From positions 1 to 64,000 of the forward strand of contig NZ_JNWZ01000086.1 of assembly GCF_000716545.1 (NCBI RefSeq): DNA of 64,000 nucleotides, read 5' to 3'. The position numbers and the translations under genes are program-made. This DNA comes from Kitasatospora phosalacinea (GTDB taxonomy: Bacteria > Actinomycetota > Actinomycetes > Streptomycetales > Streptomycetaceae). This document shows positions 57,173 to 64,000 of the stretch, one piece after another (position 1 is the first letter of the stretch; the number at the start of each line of letters is the position of its first letter). The notes below the pieces were generated by a model that made no database searches, had not been told where the DNA came from, and saw only the letters and a list, made by a program, of their open reading frames with translations.

Positions 57173-59412
57173 CTCGCGGACCGCTTCCGGGCGGCCATCG
57201 CGGCGAGGACCTCCTCCCGCTTGACCCCCCGCCGGTTGGGGTTCGAGCCGTCCTCGGTCTTGAGCCAGACCTGCCCAGTCTCGATCCCGTACGGCTTCAG
57301 TGCGGTGGCCAACTGGGTGGCCTTCGCCTTCTGCTCCATCTCGGCCCACGGCCCGTAGATCTCCGGCCGCAGCTCGGCGAGGCGGTCCACCACGGTCTCC
57401 GACCACAGCTTCGCGGCGGTGGCGGGCATGACGGCGGCGACGTCGGCGAGCAGGTCACTGGCCTCGCCTGCGGGCTGCACCTCGCCGGCCGCGCTGCCGG
57501 ACAGGGTGCCCTCCTGCTCGCGCAGGGCGCGGGCCCGGGTGAGCACGCGGTCCGCGTCCTCGCCGGTCACCAGGTAGGTGCGGACGATCCCGGAGTCGTC
57601 GGACATGCCCTTGAGCAGGCCGACCCCCTTGTGGGACTTCAGCAGCCGCGAGGCGTCCAGGCCCTCGCTGTAGGACCCGGCGCCGAGCACCACGTCCGAG
57701 ACCTGCCAGGAGCCGACCCGCAGCGAGAAGCGGGCCTGGTGCTGGTCGCGCAGCACCGACGGGCACGCCTTGTCGTCCGGCTTCTGCGTCGAGGTCTCCA
57801 GCGAGACACCGACGGCCGGGGCGACGCGGGCGAGGTAGACGAGCAGGTCGAGGATCTCCCCGCCGTGCTCCGGGTGCTGGAGGTACTCCTGCACCTCGTC
57901 CACCACCACCAAGGTGAGCGGCATGTTCAGCGACTTGTTCCGCGACAGCTCCGGCGTCAGCTTGCCCTCCGGGCACACCGACACCGGCAGCTCCGACAGC
58001 CGCTGGTAGCGGGACTCCACGTCGGCCTTCAGCTCCCGCAGCGCGGCGATCAGCACCTTCACCGGGTCGATCCCGTTGTAGGGGGCGATGCCGAAGCCGA
58101 TGCGGTGGGCGACCTTGTCGAACTTCCGCCAGTCCGGGGACGCCTTGCCGTCGAACACGTACAGGCGCACGTGCGGGTCGAGAGCCGCGGCGAGGGCGAT
58201 GGTGCGGGCGGAGAACGTCTTGCCCTGCCGGGGCACCGCTCCGATCAGCAGCGACAGCCACAGCATCGTCACCATGACCTCGTTGCCGCGCTCGTCGCGG
58301 CCCCACGGGAACGGCTTCCAGAAGTCCACGCGGTCCGTGGTGATGAGCGGCGACTTGCCGACCGGCACGGCGAGCGGGTCCTCCTTGGCCACCCACATCG
58401 ACACCCGCCGCGCGCTAGACGGGTCGCGGTCGAGGAACACCTGCGTCATCGCGGCGTCCAGACCCGAGGCGATCTGCTCCTGGGCCTTCAGGGCGTGGGT
58501 AAAGGTCTTGCCGAACGGCAGGTCGAGGACCACGCGCCAGCCGTTGCCCTCCTGCGTGATCGGCCTCGGGAACGTGAGCCCCTGATCCGGCCGGGTGAGG
58601 CCGGCGGCGACGAACGCGCGGGTGACGATGTCCGCCGACAGCTTGCGGTGACGAAACCTCACCCGCGCCGGGTCGATCAGGCGCTGGTCGGCGGGCATCC
58701 CGACCTGCCCGAGCAACATCAGCACCGCCACCACCGTCGACCACCACAGGAACGACGACAGCGCGACTGCCAGCAGCGTCCCGGCCACGATCAGCACCGT
58801 GGCGGCGATGGTCGCCACGATCAGCCGCAACCGCACGCGAGCGTTCCGCACCCTCGTGAGCTTCAGGTACTCCTCGATGTCCTCGTCCCGCGCGGCAGCC
58901 GCCCTGAACGGCGCGCCCTCGGAGTCGAACACCCACCGCCGCACCCCGTTGGACCACCGCCACGCACCACGCGGGGCGTAGACGGCGACCTTGCCGACAT
59001 ACAGCGGGGCCCGGACCGCGTGGTAGGCGGACACCATGCAGTAGTGCCCGGCCGCCCACGTTGCCACGGCCTTGAACTCGTCCGTCGACCGGGCCCACTC
59101 CGGCAGGACCGGCTTGCGGGCGGCCGACTTCGCGGCCCGCTTCTCCGCCGGCGTCAGCACGTCCTTGCTCGGCGGCGGGTCCACCAACTCGCCCTCACGG
59201 GGCCCCTCGTCCTCGTCGTCGGTGCCCTCGTCGTCCGGCAGCTCGATCTCGTCCGGGTCGACGTACACCGACCCGTCCTCCCCGACCGGAGCCGCGGCGC
59301 TGTTCTTGCGGAAGCGGACCCGGAACGGCAGAACCGCCGCTCCCTCGTCGCTCTCGCCGGGCCGGTCCGTCTCGGACGGGTCGTCGGCCGGGCTGAGTTC
59401 CTCGTGGTTCAC
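57169..59412 (-). CDS. FtsK/SpoIIIE-type DNA translocase (TraB/TraSA-like)
   Basis: 747 aa. Acidic N-terminus, paired TM helices (about 196-237), motor domain with Walker A GAVPRQGKT (391-399) and Walker B LTLVVVDEVQ (about 500-509), and a C-terminal winged-helix-like region (MPATAAKLWSETVVDRLAEL ... RRGVKREEVLAAMAARKR) that would read clt repeats. Streptomyces TraB proteins move double-stranded DNA between mycelial compartments as hexameric pores. ATG 59412 is the first start after the DUF2637 gene. Its toxicity is normally held in check by a Kor-type GntR repressor, and such a gene lies upstream. Confidence 0.95.
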   Translation of the reverse strand: MNHEELSPADDPSETDRPGESDEGAAVLPFRVRFRKNSAAAPVGEDGSVYVDPDEIELPDDEGTDDEDEGPREGELVDPPPSKDVLTPAEKRAAKSAARKPVLPEWARSTDEFKAVATWAAGHYCMVSAYHAVRAPLYVGKVAVYAPRGAWRWSNGVRRWVFDSEGAPFRAAAARDEDIEEYLKLTRVRNARVRLRLIVATIAATVLIVAGTLLAVALSSFLWWSTVVAVLMLLGQVGMPADQRLIDPARVRFRHRKLSADIVTRAFVAAGLTRPDQGLTFPRPITQEGNGWRVVLDLPFGKTFTHALKAQEQIASGLDAAMTQVFLDRDPSSARRVSMWVAKEDPLAVPVGKSPLITTDRVDFWKPFPWGRDERGNEVMVTMLWLSLLIGAVPRQGKTFSARTIALAAALDPHVRLYVFDGKASPDWRKFDKVAHRIGFGIAPYNGIDPVKVLIAALRELKADVESRYQRLSELPVSVCPEGKLTPELSRNKSLNMPLTLVVVDEVQEYLQHPEHGGEILDLLVYLARVAPAVGVSLETSTQKPDDKACPSVLRDQHQARFSLRVGSWQVSDVVLGAGSYSEGLDASRLLKSHKGVGLLKGMSDDSGIVRTYLVTGEDADRVLTRARALREQEGTLSGSAAGEVQPAGEASDLLADVAAVMPATAAKLWSETVVDRLAELRPEIYGPWAEMEQKAKATQLATALKPYGIETGQVWLKTEDGSNPNRRGVKREEVLAAMAARKRSAS

Positions 59413-59509
59413 TGAGCTTCCTTCCCTACTGGATTGGTGGTGGGAGGGGCCGGGGCGGGCCGATGGCTGCCAGGCGAGCGGGCCGCCCCGGGTTGTGCCA
59501 GTGGTGCGG

Positions 59510-60382
59510 TCAGGCGGTCAGCGCGGGGCCGTCGTCGCCGGTCTCGTCCGGCTCGGGCACCGCGTGCAGGATCGGCTTGACCGCGCGCTCGGCCTTGAGC
59601 GCGTCCCGCAGCGTGCGGGCGTTCACGGCGGAGGTGCGGACGGCGGTGCGGATCGCGTCGGCGGTCAGCCGGTCGTCCGGCCAGTCGGCCGTCACCGATC
59701 GGGCCTCGCCCAGCAACTCGTCCGGCGTGCGGGTCGGCCTCGCGCTGCGGGCCGACTTCGGGACCGTGCCGGTCGCCCGGCGGGACCGACTCGCCTGCGC
59801 GGCAACGGACTTGACTGGCCGGACCGGCTCCACGACGACGGCGGGCACGGTCGGCTGCGGGTCGGGCGACTCGTACACCGAATCGAGCGACTCCGGGTCG
59901 GCCGATCCGCGCAGGTCAGATACCGACCGATTTGCGGGACTCCGGTCGATTTCTTCCGGTTCGGGCTTGTGGTGCAGCACCTTGGCCACGAGGTCCGACC
60001 CAAAGAAGATGGAGCCGACCGGCAGGGACGACGCGAGCAGGACCAGCGTCCAGTGCGCGGGTGCCCAGTCGGCCAGTCGGGCCCGACCGCCGTTGTGCAG
60101 AGTCGGCACCAAGCCGTGCACGTAGTTGAGCACCAGCGAGGCGACCGTGTACCCGGCCAGCACCCGCAGTGCGAACGAACGGTTGGCCTGCGGCAGGACC
60201 AGCGCGGCCACCAGGGCCAGCGCCATGAGACCGTCGACCACCAGCGGGTAGACGAACGCGGCGTCCTTGTCAGCGCCGATCGCCACCGCCACGTCCCGCA
60301 GCGCGTTCCACGAGACCCGGAACGCCATTGCGACCACGACCAGCAGCGCGGTGACCATCCAGAACTTCGCGGCCCGACTCAT
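59510..60382 (-). CDS. DUF2637 membrane protein
   Basis: 290 aa. Four hydrophobic helices in the first 135 residues (FWMVTALLVVVAMAFRVSWN, AFVYPLVVDGLMALALVAAL, LRVLAGYTVASLVLNYVHGL, LVLLASSLPVGSIFFGSDLV), the DUF2637 pattern. A disordered linker leads to a C-terminal helical domain (about 240-290) that may bind DNA or protein. Characteristic of streptomycete AICEs and plasmids upstream of tra. Overlaps the next small gene by 4 bp. Confidence 0.9.
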   Translation of the reverse strand: MSRAAKFWMVTALLVVVAMAFRVSWNALRDVAVAIGADKDAAFVYPLVVDGLMALALVAALVLPQANRSFALRVLAGYTVASLVLNYVHGLVPTLHNGGRARLADWAPAHWTLVLLASSLPVGSIFFGSDLVAKVLHHKPEPEEIDRSPANRSVSDLRGSADPESLDSVYESPDPQPTVPAVVVEPVRPVKSVAAQASRSRRATGTVPKSARSARPTRTPDELLGEARSVTADWPDDRLTADAIRTAVRTSAVNARTLRDALKAERAVKPILHAVPEPDETGDDGPALTA

Positions 60383-60597
60383 CGGACACCCGCCGTCCTG
60401 CGGCGACTGCCGCCGATCAGCCGACGCTCGGACTCGGCGCTGGCCGTGTCGACCACCAGCACGGTGGCCACCAGCACCGCCAGCAGCACCCGGCCACCAA
60501 CCCCGGGCTGCCACCCGGCCAGCCAGGCCAGGCCCGCAACCGCCAGGGCCACCCGAAGCCGGACGACCACCATCAACAGCAACTCGGAGCGGCTCAC
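60379..60597 (-). CDS. small membrane protein
   Basis: 72 aa, start GTG 60597, with two hydrophobic stretches (LLLMVVVRLRVALAVAGLAW and GGRVLLAVLVATVLVVDTAS) and a basic tail. Overlaps both neighbours by 4 bp, so it is translated as part of the DUF2637-tra operon. Function is unknown. Confidence 0.65.
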   Translation of the reverse strand: MSRSELLLMVVVRLRVALAVAGLAWLAGWQPGVGGRVLLAVLVATVLVVDTASAESERRLIGGSRRRTAGVR

Positions 60598-60875
60598 GCG
60601 GCCACCCCCATCCGGACCGCCAATGCCTCGGACATGGCCCGCACCCGCCGCAGCGGGACCGGGGCCGACTTCAGCAGCCGCTCCGCGTAGGCGGCCAGGT
60701 CCGGGTCCTCCCGACGCAGGTCCGCCAGCACCTCGTACGCCACGTCCAGCCGGGCCTCGCGCTCGATGGCCGTCTCGCCGGGCACGCCGGCGAACAGCTC
60801 CTCGTCCACGCCCAGCGCCAGCTCTGCGAACTCGTCCTCGTTCGCGGCCCGCTGGCCTGCAACAATCGACTTCAT
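60594..60875 (-). CDS. small helical protein, first gene of the transfer operon
   Basis: 93 aa: MKSIVAGQRAANEDEFAELA, then ETAIEREARLDVAYEVLADL and PVPLRRVRAMSEALAVRMG. Acidic first half, all-helical. AGAGG precedes ATG 60875 by 7-8 nt; the frame is open upstream (ATG 60995) but without family features. It opens the long minus-strand operon, with a leader of about 310 nt. Confidence 0.7.
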   Translation of the reverse strand: MKSIVAGQRAANEDEFAELALGVDEELFAGVPGETAIEREARLDVAYEVLADLRREDPDLAAYAERLLKSAPVPLRRVRAMSEALAVRMGVAA

Positions 60876-61194
60876 CGGGTCTACCTCTTCCAATGGGCGA
60901 GTAGGCCCACCAGGGGCTGCCGCGCACCGGCCAAGGTGAGCGCGGCGGCCCCGACTCTTCGGGCCCAGACCACTCGTCTCGTCACGAGTAGCCATGACCC
61001 CCGACCCGCCAGGCAGGCACGGATCGGGGACCAAAGACACTCGTTCTCGATCAGCACTCTGTTGAGTTGTCAAGGAACTGAGGCTTCCTTCGGGGGGCTG
61101 TCACCCCACCCCTCCGGGCGCATTCGTCCTGGTCAGAGCAGCCCAAAGAAGGCCCCTCTTCGCCGCTCCCGCATCTCTCGGTTGCGACACACTC

Positions 61195-61223
61195 AACATA
61201 GACAACCTGCCTAGGCAGGTCAA
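61195..61223 (-). promoter_or_regulatory. transfer-operon promoter with a 16-bp palindromic operator
   Basis: On the minus strand, TTGACC (61223-61218), a 17-bp spacer and TATGTT (61200-61195) form a near-consensus promoter. The perfect palindrome ACCTGCCTAGGCAGGT (61205-61220) overlaps the -35 and spacer, the expected site for the divergent GntR repressor. A second minus-strand TTGACA (about 61060-61055) may mark another start. The 397-bp gap 60876-61272 holds no gene. Confidence 0.75.
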
Positions 61224-61272
61224 GAGAGTTGGGTTTCTCGCGTGTGTTGGGCATCTGCCTTAGCATGGGTGC

Positions 61273-62121
61273 ATGAGCCTCGACCCGGATGACTCCCGCC
61301 CGCCGTATCAGCAGGTCAGCAGCTCTTTGCGGGCCTCGATTCTCACGAAGAAGCCCGGCTTCGAAACCGGCGACAAGCTCCCGTCCGGCCCCGAACTCGC
61401 CAAGCACTTCGGCGTGGCACGCGGGACGATCGACAAGGCCCTAGACCTGCTCAGGACCGAGGGGCTGATCGTGACCCGGCAGGGCAGCGGGTCCTTTGTA
61501 CGAGAGCGGACGTCGCGGCCCGTCGGCCTTCGGCCACACCTCGAAGCAGCCTTCGAGCAGAAGCAGGTGACGCTCGACTTCGCAGGCTTCTCCAGCGAGA
61601 CGCTGCACAACGCCATGCAGGAACCGCTCGACAAGGTGCGCTCCGGGCGGCTGGCCCCGGAGTCCATCACCGTGCGGCTCCTGCTGCCGGACACGTCCGA
61701 GCCCATGGCCGTGCCCGTCCTGGTGGATGGGCTCAAGGACGAACCCGCACTCCGGGACCGTGCGCGCAACATCGCGTTGACCAACGCCGGCGGCATCGCC
61801 CACTCAGTCGAGATGCTGGCGGAGCTTGGTCTCGTCCAGTCGGCCACGGTTCAGGTGAAGGTGCACCGGGCGTCCAGCCTGTTCAAGCTGTACATCCTGA
61901 ACCGCTCAGAGGCGTTCTTCGGTTTCTACCCGCTCCGGGAGCGAACGGTAGCCATCGGCAGCAACGACCACACGTTCTACGACGTCACCGGCAAGGACAC
62001 CACGCTCTTCCACCACGCCTCCGGCCCGGACGATGCCTCGCTCGGATCGCAGTACGTCCAGCAGGCACAGATGTGGTTCGACAGCGTGTGGTCCACGATC
62101 GCGTACGAGCGCCAGCCGTGA
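61273..62121 (+). CDS. GntR-family repressor (KorSA-like, UTRA domain)
   Basis: 282 aa. N-terminal winged HTH (YQQVSSSLRASILTKKPG, LPSGPELAKHFGVARGTIDK, LLRTEGLIVTRQGSGSFVRE) and a C-terminal effector region of about 190 residues. A -10-like TAGCAT (61261-61266) ends 7 nt before the ATG, so the mRNA is probably leaderless. By position it should bind the 61205-61220 palindrome and silence the tra operon, as KorSA does in pSAM2. GTGA overlap with the HAD gene. Confidence 0.92.
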   Translation: MSLDPDDSRPPYQQVSSSLRASILTKKPGFETGDKLPSGPELAKHFGVARGTIDKALDLLRTEGLIVTRQGSGSFVRERTSRPVGLRPHLEAAFEQKQVTLDFAGFSSETLHNAMQEPLDKVRSGRLAPESITVRLLLPDTSEPMAVPVLVDGLKDEPALRDRARNIALTNAGGIAHSVEMLAELGLVQSATVQVKVHRASSLFKLYILNRSEAFFGFYPLRERTVAIGSNDHTFYDVTGKDTTLFHHASGPDDASLGSQYVQQAQMWFDSVWSTIAYERQP

Positions 62122-62807
62122 CCGCCTCTCCCCCGTCGCTCGCTGACGTGCTTCGACCGGTGAAGCACGTCCTGCTCGACTTCGACGGTCCGGTCTGCTC
62201 GGTCTTCGCCGGGTTTCCAGCGCCGGAAGTCGCACAACGCCTCCGCCGGGGCCTGCTCGCTGCCGGCGAGCAGGTCCCGGCCCCAACTGAGACCGAGGCT
62301 GACCCACTCGCCCTGCTTCGCCTGATCGCCGGGGCCCGCCCGGACCTGGCAGCGGCGACGGACCGCGCGCTCGCGACGCTTGAAACTGAAGCTGTACGGA
62401 TTGGTCGACCGAACGCGGGGGGCGAATCCGTTCTGCACGCTTGCGCCAGGACCGGCCGGTCCGTCTCGGTGGTGAGCAACAACGCAAGCGTGGCGATCGA
62501 GGCTTACCTGACCGATCGGGGCCTCGACGGCTACGTGACTGGCGTCTTCGGTCGGGTCCTGGGCGACCCATCATCCATGAAGCCAAGCCCGCGCCTTCTC
62601 CTGAAAGCAATGGATGCCGTGGGCAGCAAGCCTGAGGAGTGCATCTTCATCGGCGATGCCGCTCGGGACGTGGAAGCAGGTGAGGCTGCGGGCGTCCCGA
62701 CTATCGGCTACGCCAACAAGCCGGGCAAGGACGCCAGGCTTGCCGCCGCCGGCGCGGTAGTCATCGTGGACTCGATGCACCTCATCGCGAAGGCCCTGCA
62801 GGAATGA
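62118..62807 (+). CDS. HAD-superfamily hydrolase
   Basis: 229 aa, start GTG 62118 overlapping the GntR stop. HAD motif I LLDFDGPVCSVF, motif II SVVSNNASVA, motif III Lys in MKPSPRLLLKAMD and motif IV CIFIGDAARDVEAGEAAGVP. A phosphatase of the phosphoglycolate-phosphatase-like type. Its coupling to the repressor suggests it may make or remove the repressor's effector or act in nucleotide metabolism; the substrate is not known. Confidence 0.9.
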   Translation: MTASPPSLADVLRPVKHVLLDFDGPVCSVFAGFPAPEVAQRLRRGLLAAGEQVPAPTETEADPLALLRLIAGARPDLAAATDRALATLETEAVRIGRPNAGGESVLHACARTGRSVSVVSNNASVAIEAYLTDRGLDGYVTGVFGRVLGDPSSMKPSPRLLLKAMDAVGSKPEECIFIGDAARDVEAGEAAGVPTIGYANKPGKDARLAAAGAVVIVDSMHLIAKALQE

Positions 62808-62934
62808 CCCCCTTAGGGATCATGTGATCGCTTGACCCTGATCACTCAGCCCAACCCGGATGGCGCATGTCACTGTTGAGTGTCAGCGCATCAAAAGCTA
62901 GGCATCCTCACTGAACGTTAACTAGGATCACCCC

Positions 62935-64000
62935 ATGGGGACCGAGGCACACGCATTTGGATCATGGCGTCTTCGAGGCGGCCGCTACGAACAACACGGC
63001 CTCCCTGTCGAAGTTTTGTCCGAATTCGCCCGGTACGAGCGGCTGGTAATCGGCGTCGCCAAGGGGATTTACAAGCGTCGAAACTTTCGCCAGCGCGCAC
63101 CGCGAGGGTTTGACTCGTCATTCACGCTTAGGCTCACCGACATTCAATCCGGCAGTGTAATTCCCGTCCTGGAAATAGCACCAACCGAGGATGACAGTCT
63201 CTTCGAAGATGGCTCCTTCGGGATCTTCGAAGAGGCCCGAATTATCATCCTGGAAGCCTTGCGGTCGATCGATAACGACGACGACATTCCCGCAAACTTC
63301 CCAAAGTCCGCCCTGCCCGAGTTCTCTCGCTTCGGCAGAAGCCTCCAAGCGGACGAATTTATCGAGTTTGATGCGAACACCCCGCACGCAGCCACCTATT
63401 CGCAAGCAATCAGGCGCAAGATCCAGGAGCGGGCGCAGATTGATCGCTTCGAGGTGGAAGCTCCAGTAAACGGCCAAATTACTGGAGTTAGCGCAGAAAA
63501 GCTGACATTTGATTTCAGGCTCGCGAGAACCGAGAAGACCATCTCCGGTTCCTTTTCCTCCGAGGAACTGGTTGCGGACATGCGCCAGTACCTCGACCGT
63601 TCGACTCTGGCTCCGACGGTTGCCCTTAGCGCCGTCACAGTCCAATCCATGGACGAGGAAATCATTGAGATCCGGGACATCCTCGGGATCGAGCCACTGC
63701 TGCCACCTGAATGGTCCGAGCGCCTACTCGAACTTGGAAGCCTTCCCGACGGATGGCTTGATGGCGCAGGAAAGGCTGTCACGCGAAAGGTTATCCGGGA
63801 GGCCGAAGCACTCCTGCTGGAATGCCTTGACCGCGAGATTCGACGCCCCTACATCTACCCAACCGAGGATGGGGGCGTCCAGTTCGAATGGTCCACCAGC
63901 AACGGTGAAGCAACTGCCGAAGTGAAACCAGATGGCAAGGTTGAGATCTTTGCCTACTCGAAGCGCATGGACTCCGAAAAGGAGCATACCTTCGCGTGGC
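62935..64000 (+). CDS. AT-richer cargo gene of unknown function (runs off the right edge)
   Basis: ATG 62935 opens a frame with no stop to the end of the window (at least 355 codons): MGTEAHAFGSWRLRGGRYEQ at the start and LLLECLDREIRRPYIYPTED followed by GGVQFEWS toward the end. The latter resembles a small beta-rich domain in bacterial hypothetical proteins of accessory islands. Codon use (ATT, TTT, ATA, GAA, GTA) and base composition differ from host and AICE core genes, so it was probably acquired as cargo. No SD of note. Domain function is not recognised. Confidence 0.8.
   Translation, partial: MGTEAHAFGSWRLRGGRYEQHGLPVEVLSEFARYERLVIGVAKGIYKRRNFRQRAPRGFDSSFTLRLTDIQSGSVIPVLEIAPTEDDSLFEDGSFGIFEEARIIILEALRSIDNDDDIPANFPKSALPEFSRFGRSLQADEFIEFDANTPHAATYSQAIRRKIQERAQIDRFEVEAPVNGQITGVSAEKLTFDFRLARTEKTISGSFSSEELVADMRQYLDRSTLAPTVALSAVTVQSMDEEIIEIRDILGIEPLLPPEWSERLLELGSLPDGWLDGAGKAVTRKVIREAEALLLECLDREIRRPYIYPTEDGGVQFEWSTSNGEATAEVKPDGKVEIFAYSKRMDSEKEHTFAW

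Larger units (their letters stand above)
49430..64000. mobile_element. AICE integrated at tRNA-Ser (right end outside the window)
   Basis: Integrase, excisionase, Rep-like ATPase, FtsK/TraB translocase, DUF2637 protein, small membrane proteins and a GntR repressor, all next to a tRNA 3' end, define an actinomycete integrative and conjugative element. No second copy of the tRNA 3' sequence is present before 64000, so attR lies further right. The left boundary within the tRNA is an estimate. Confidence 0.88.

Noticed and set aside
60876..60995. N-terminal extension of the first transfer-operon gene (start at ATG 60995)
   Set aside because: The extra 40 residues are low-complexity and the internal ATG 60875 has its own RBS, so the shorter form is preferred.
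62808..64000. attR (second copy of the tRNA-Ser 3' end) near the right edge
   Set aside because: Scanning for the GGTTCGAATCCCACCGCTAC sequence after the integrase found no copy, so the right boundary is beyond the window.

Overview
This window is a very GC-rich actinobacterial chromosome segment with Streptomycetaceae content (Streptomyces or Kitasatospora). The evidence is the many GTG/TTG starts, DUF397, NIPSNAP, HxlR and WYL regulators, SigE- and SigJ-type ECF sigma factors, and the upp / tadA / tRNA-Ser neighbourhood. There is no biosynthetic gene cluster. About 49 kb of ordinary chromosome is followed by about 14.5 kb of an actinomycete integrative and conjugative element (AICE) sitting at a tRNA-Ser(CGA) gene; its far end lies beyond the window.

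Layout of the chromosomal part. 1-9.5 kb: the tail of an IS481-type transposase, small enzymes and regulators, a MerR-like gene with a roughly 570-nt leader, a double-module histidine kinase facing a NarL-type response regulator, and a MacB-like ABC exporter pair divergent from that regulator across a perfect palindrome. 9.7-13.2 kb: a cold-shock protein with an attenuator-like leader, translationally coupled to a DEAD-box RNA helicase, then an AIPR-like protein. 13.4-25.7 kb: a secreted protein, a metallophosphoesterase, LysR and XRE regulators, a GH5 glycanase with duplicated carbohydrate-binding repeats, and a GbsR/MarR regulator divergent from a DUF4097 / DrrAB-type ABC operon with repeated operator-like boxes. 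25.7-38.4 kb: sigma factors, GAPDH, a GlxA-type AraC regulator, DinB and VOC proteins, WYL, MerR and TetR regulators, a quinone-reductase-like enzyme and an amidase. 38.7-40.9 kb: two paralogous PD40-type lipoprotein genes, both frame-broken at the end of a shared 99-bp identical block. 40.9-49.4 kb: housekeeping and conserved small genes ending in upp, tadA and tRNA-Ser.

The AICE (about 49.4 kb to beyond 64 kb). Starting at the tRNA there is a lower-GC cargo gene whose protein combines a HEPN-type RX4H motif with a zinc ribbon. Then, on the minus strand, come a tyrosine integrase, an excisionase, a 280-bp region of mirrored 9-bp iteron-like repeats around nested inverted repeats, and a DnaB-N/DUF3987 replication protein in place of the usual RepSA or prim-pol. 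These are followed by a zinc-finger protein, a DpdA-like (tRNA-guanine-transglycosylase-fold) protein, a series of small membrane or zinc proteins, a CTAG-rich candidate transfer locus, an FtsK/TraB-type DNA translocase and a DUF2637 protein. A divergent control region with a 16-bp palindrome inside a near-consensus promoter leads, on the plus strand, to a GntR-type (KorSA-like) repressor and a HAD phosphatase. An AT-richer gene of unknown function runs off the right edge.

The most interesting parts are this element's Rep/iteron module, its DpdA-like gene and its HEPN cargo. Next are the twin frameshifts at 39.16 and 40.36 kb and the U-tract attenuator ahead of the cold-shock operon. No database search was possible, so family calls rest on recognised motifs and family resemblance.
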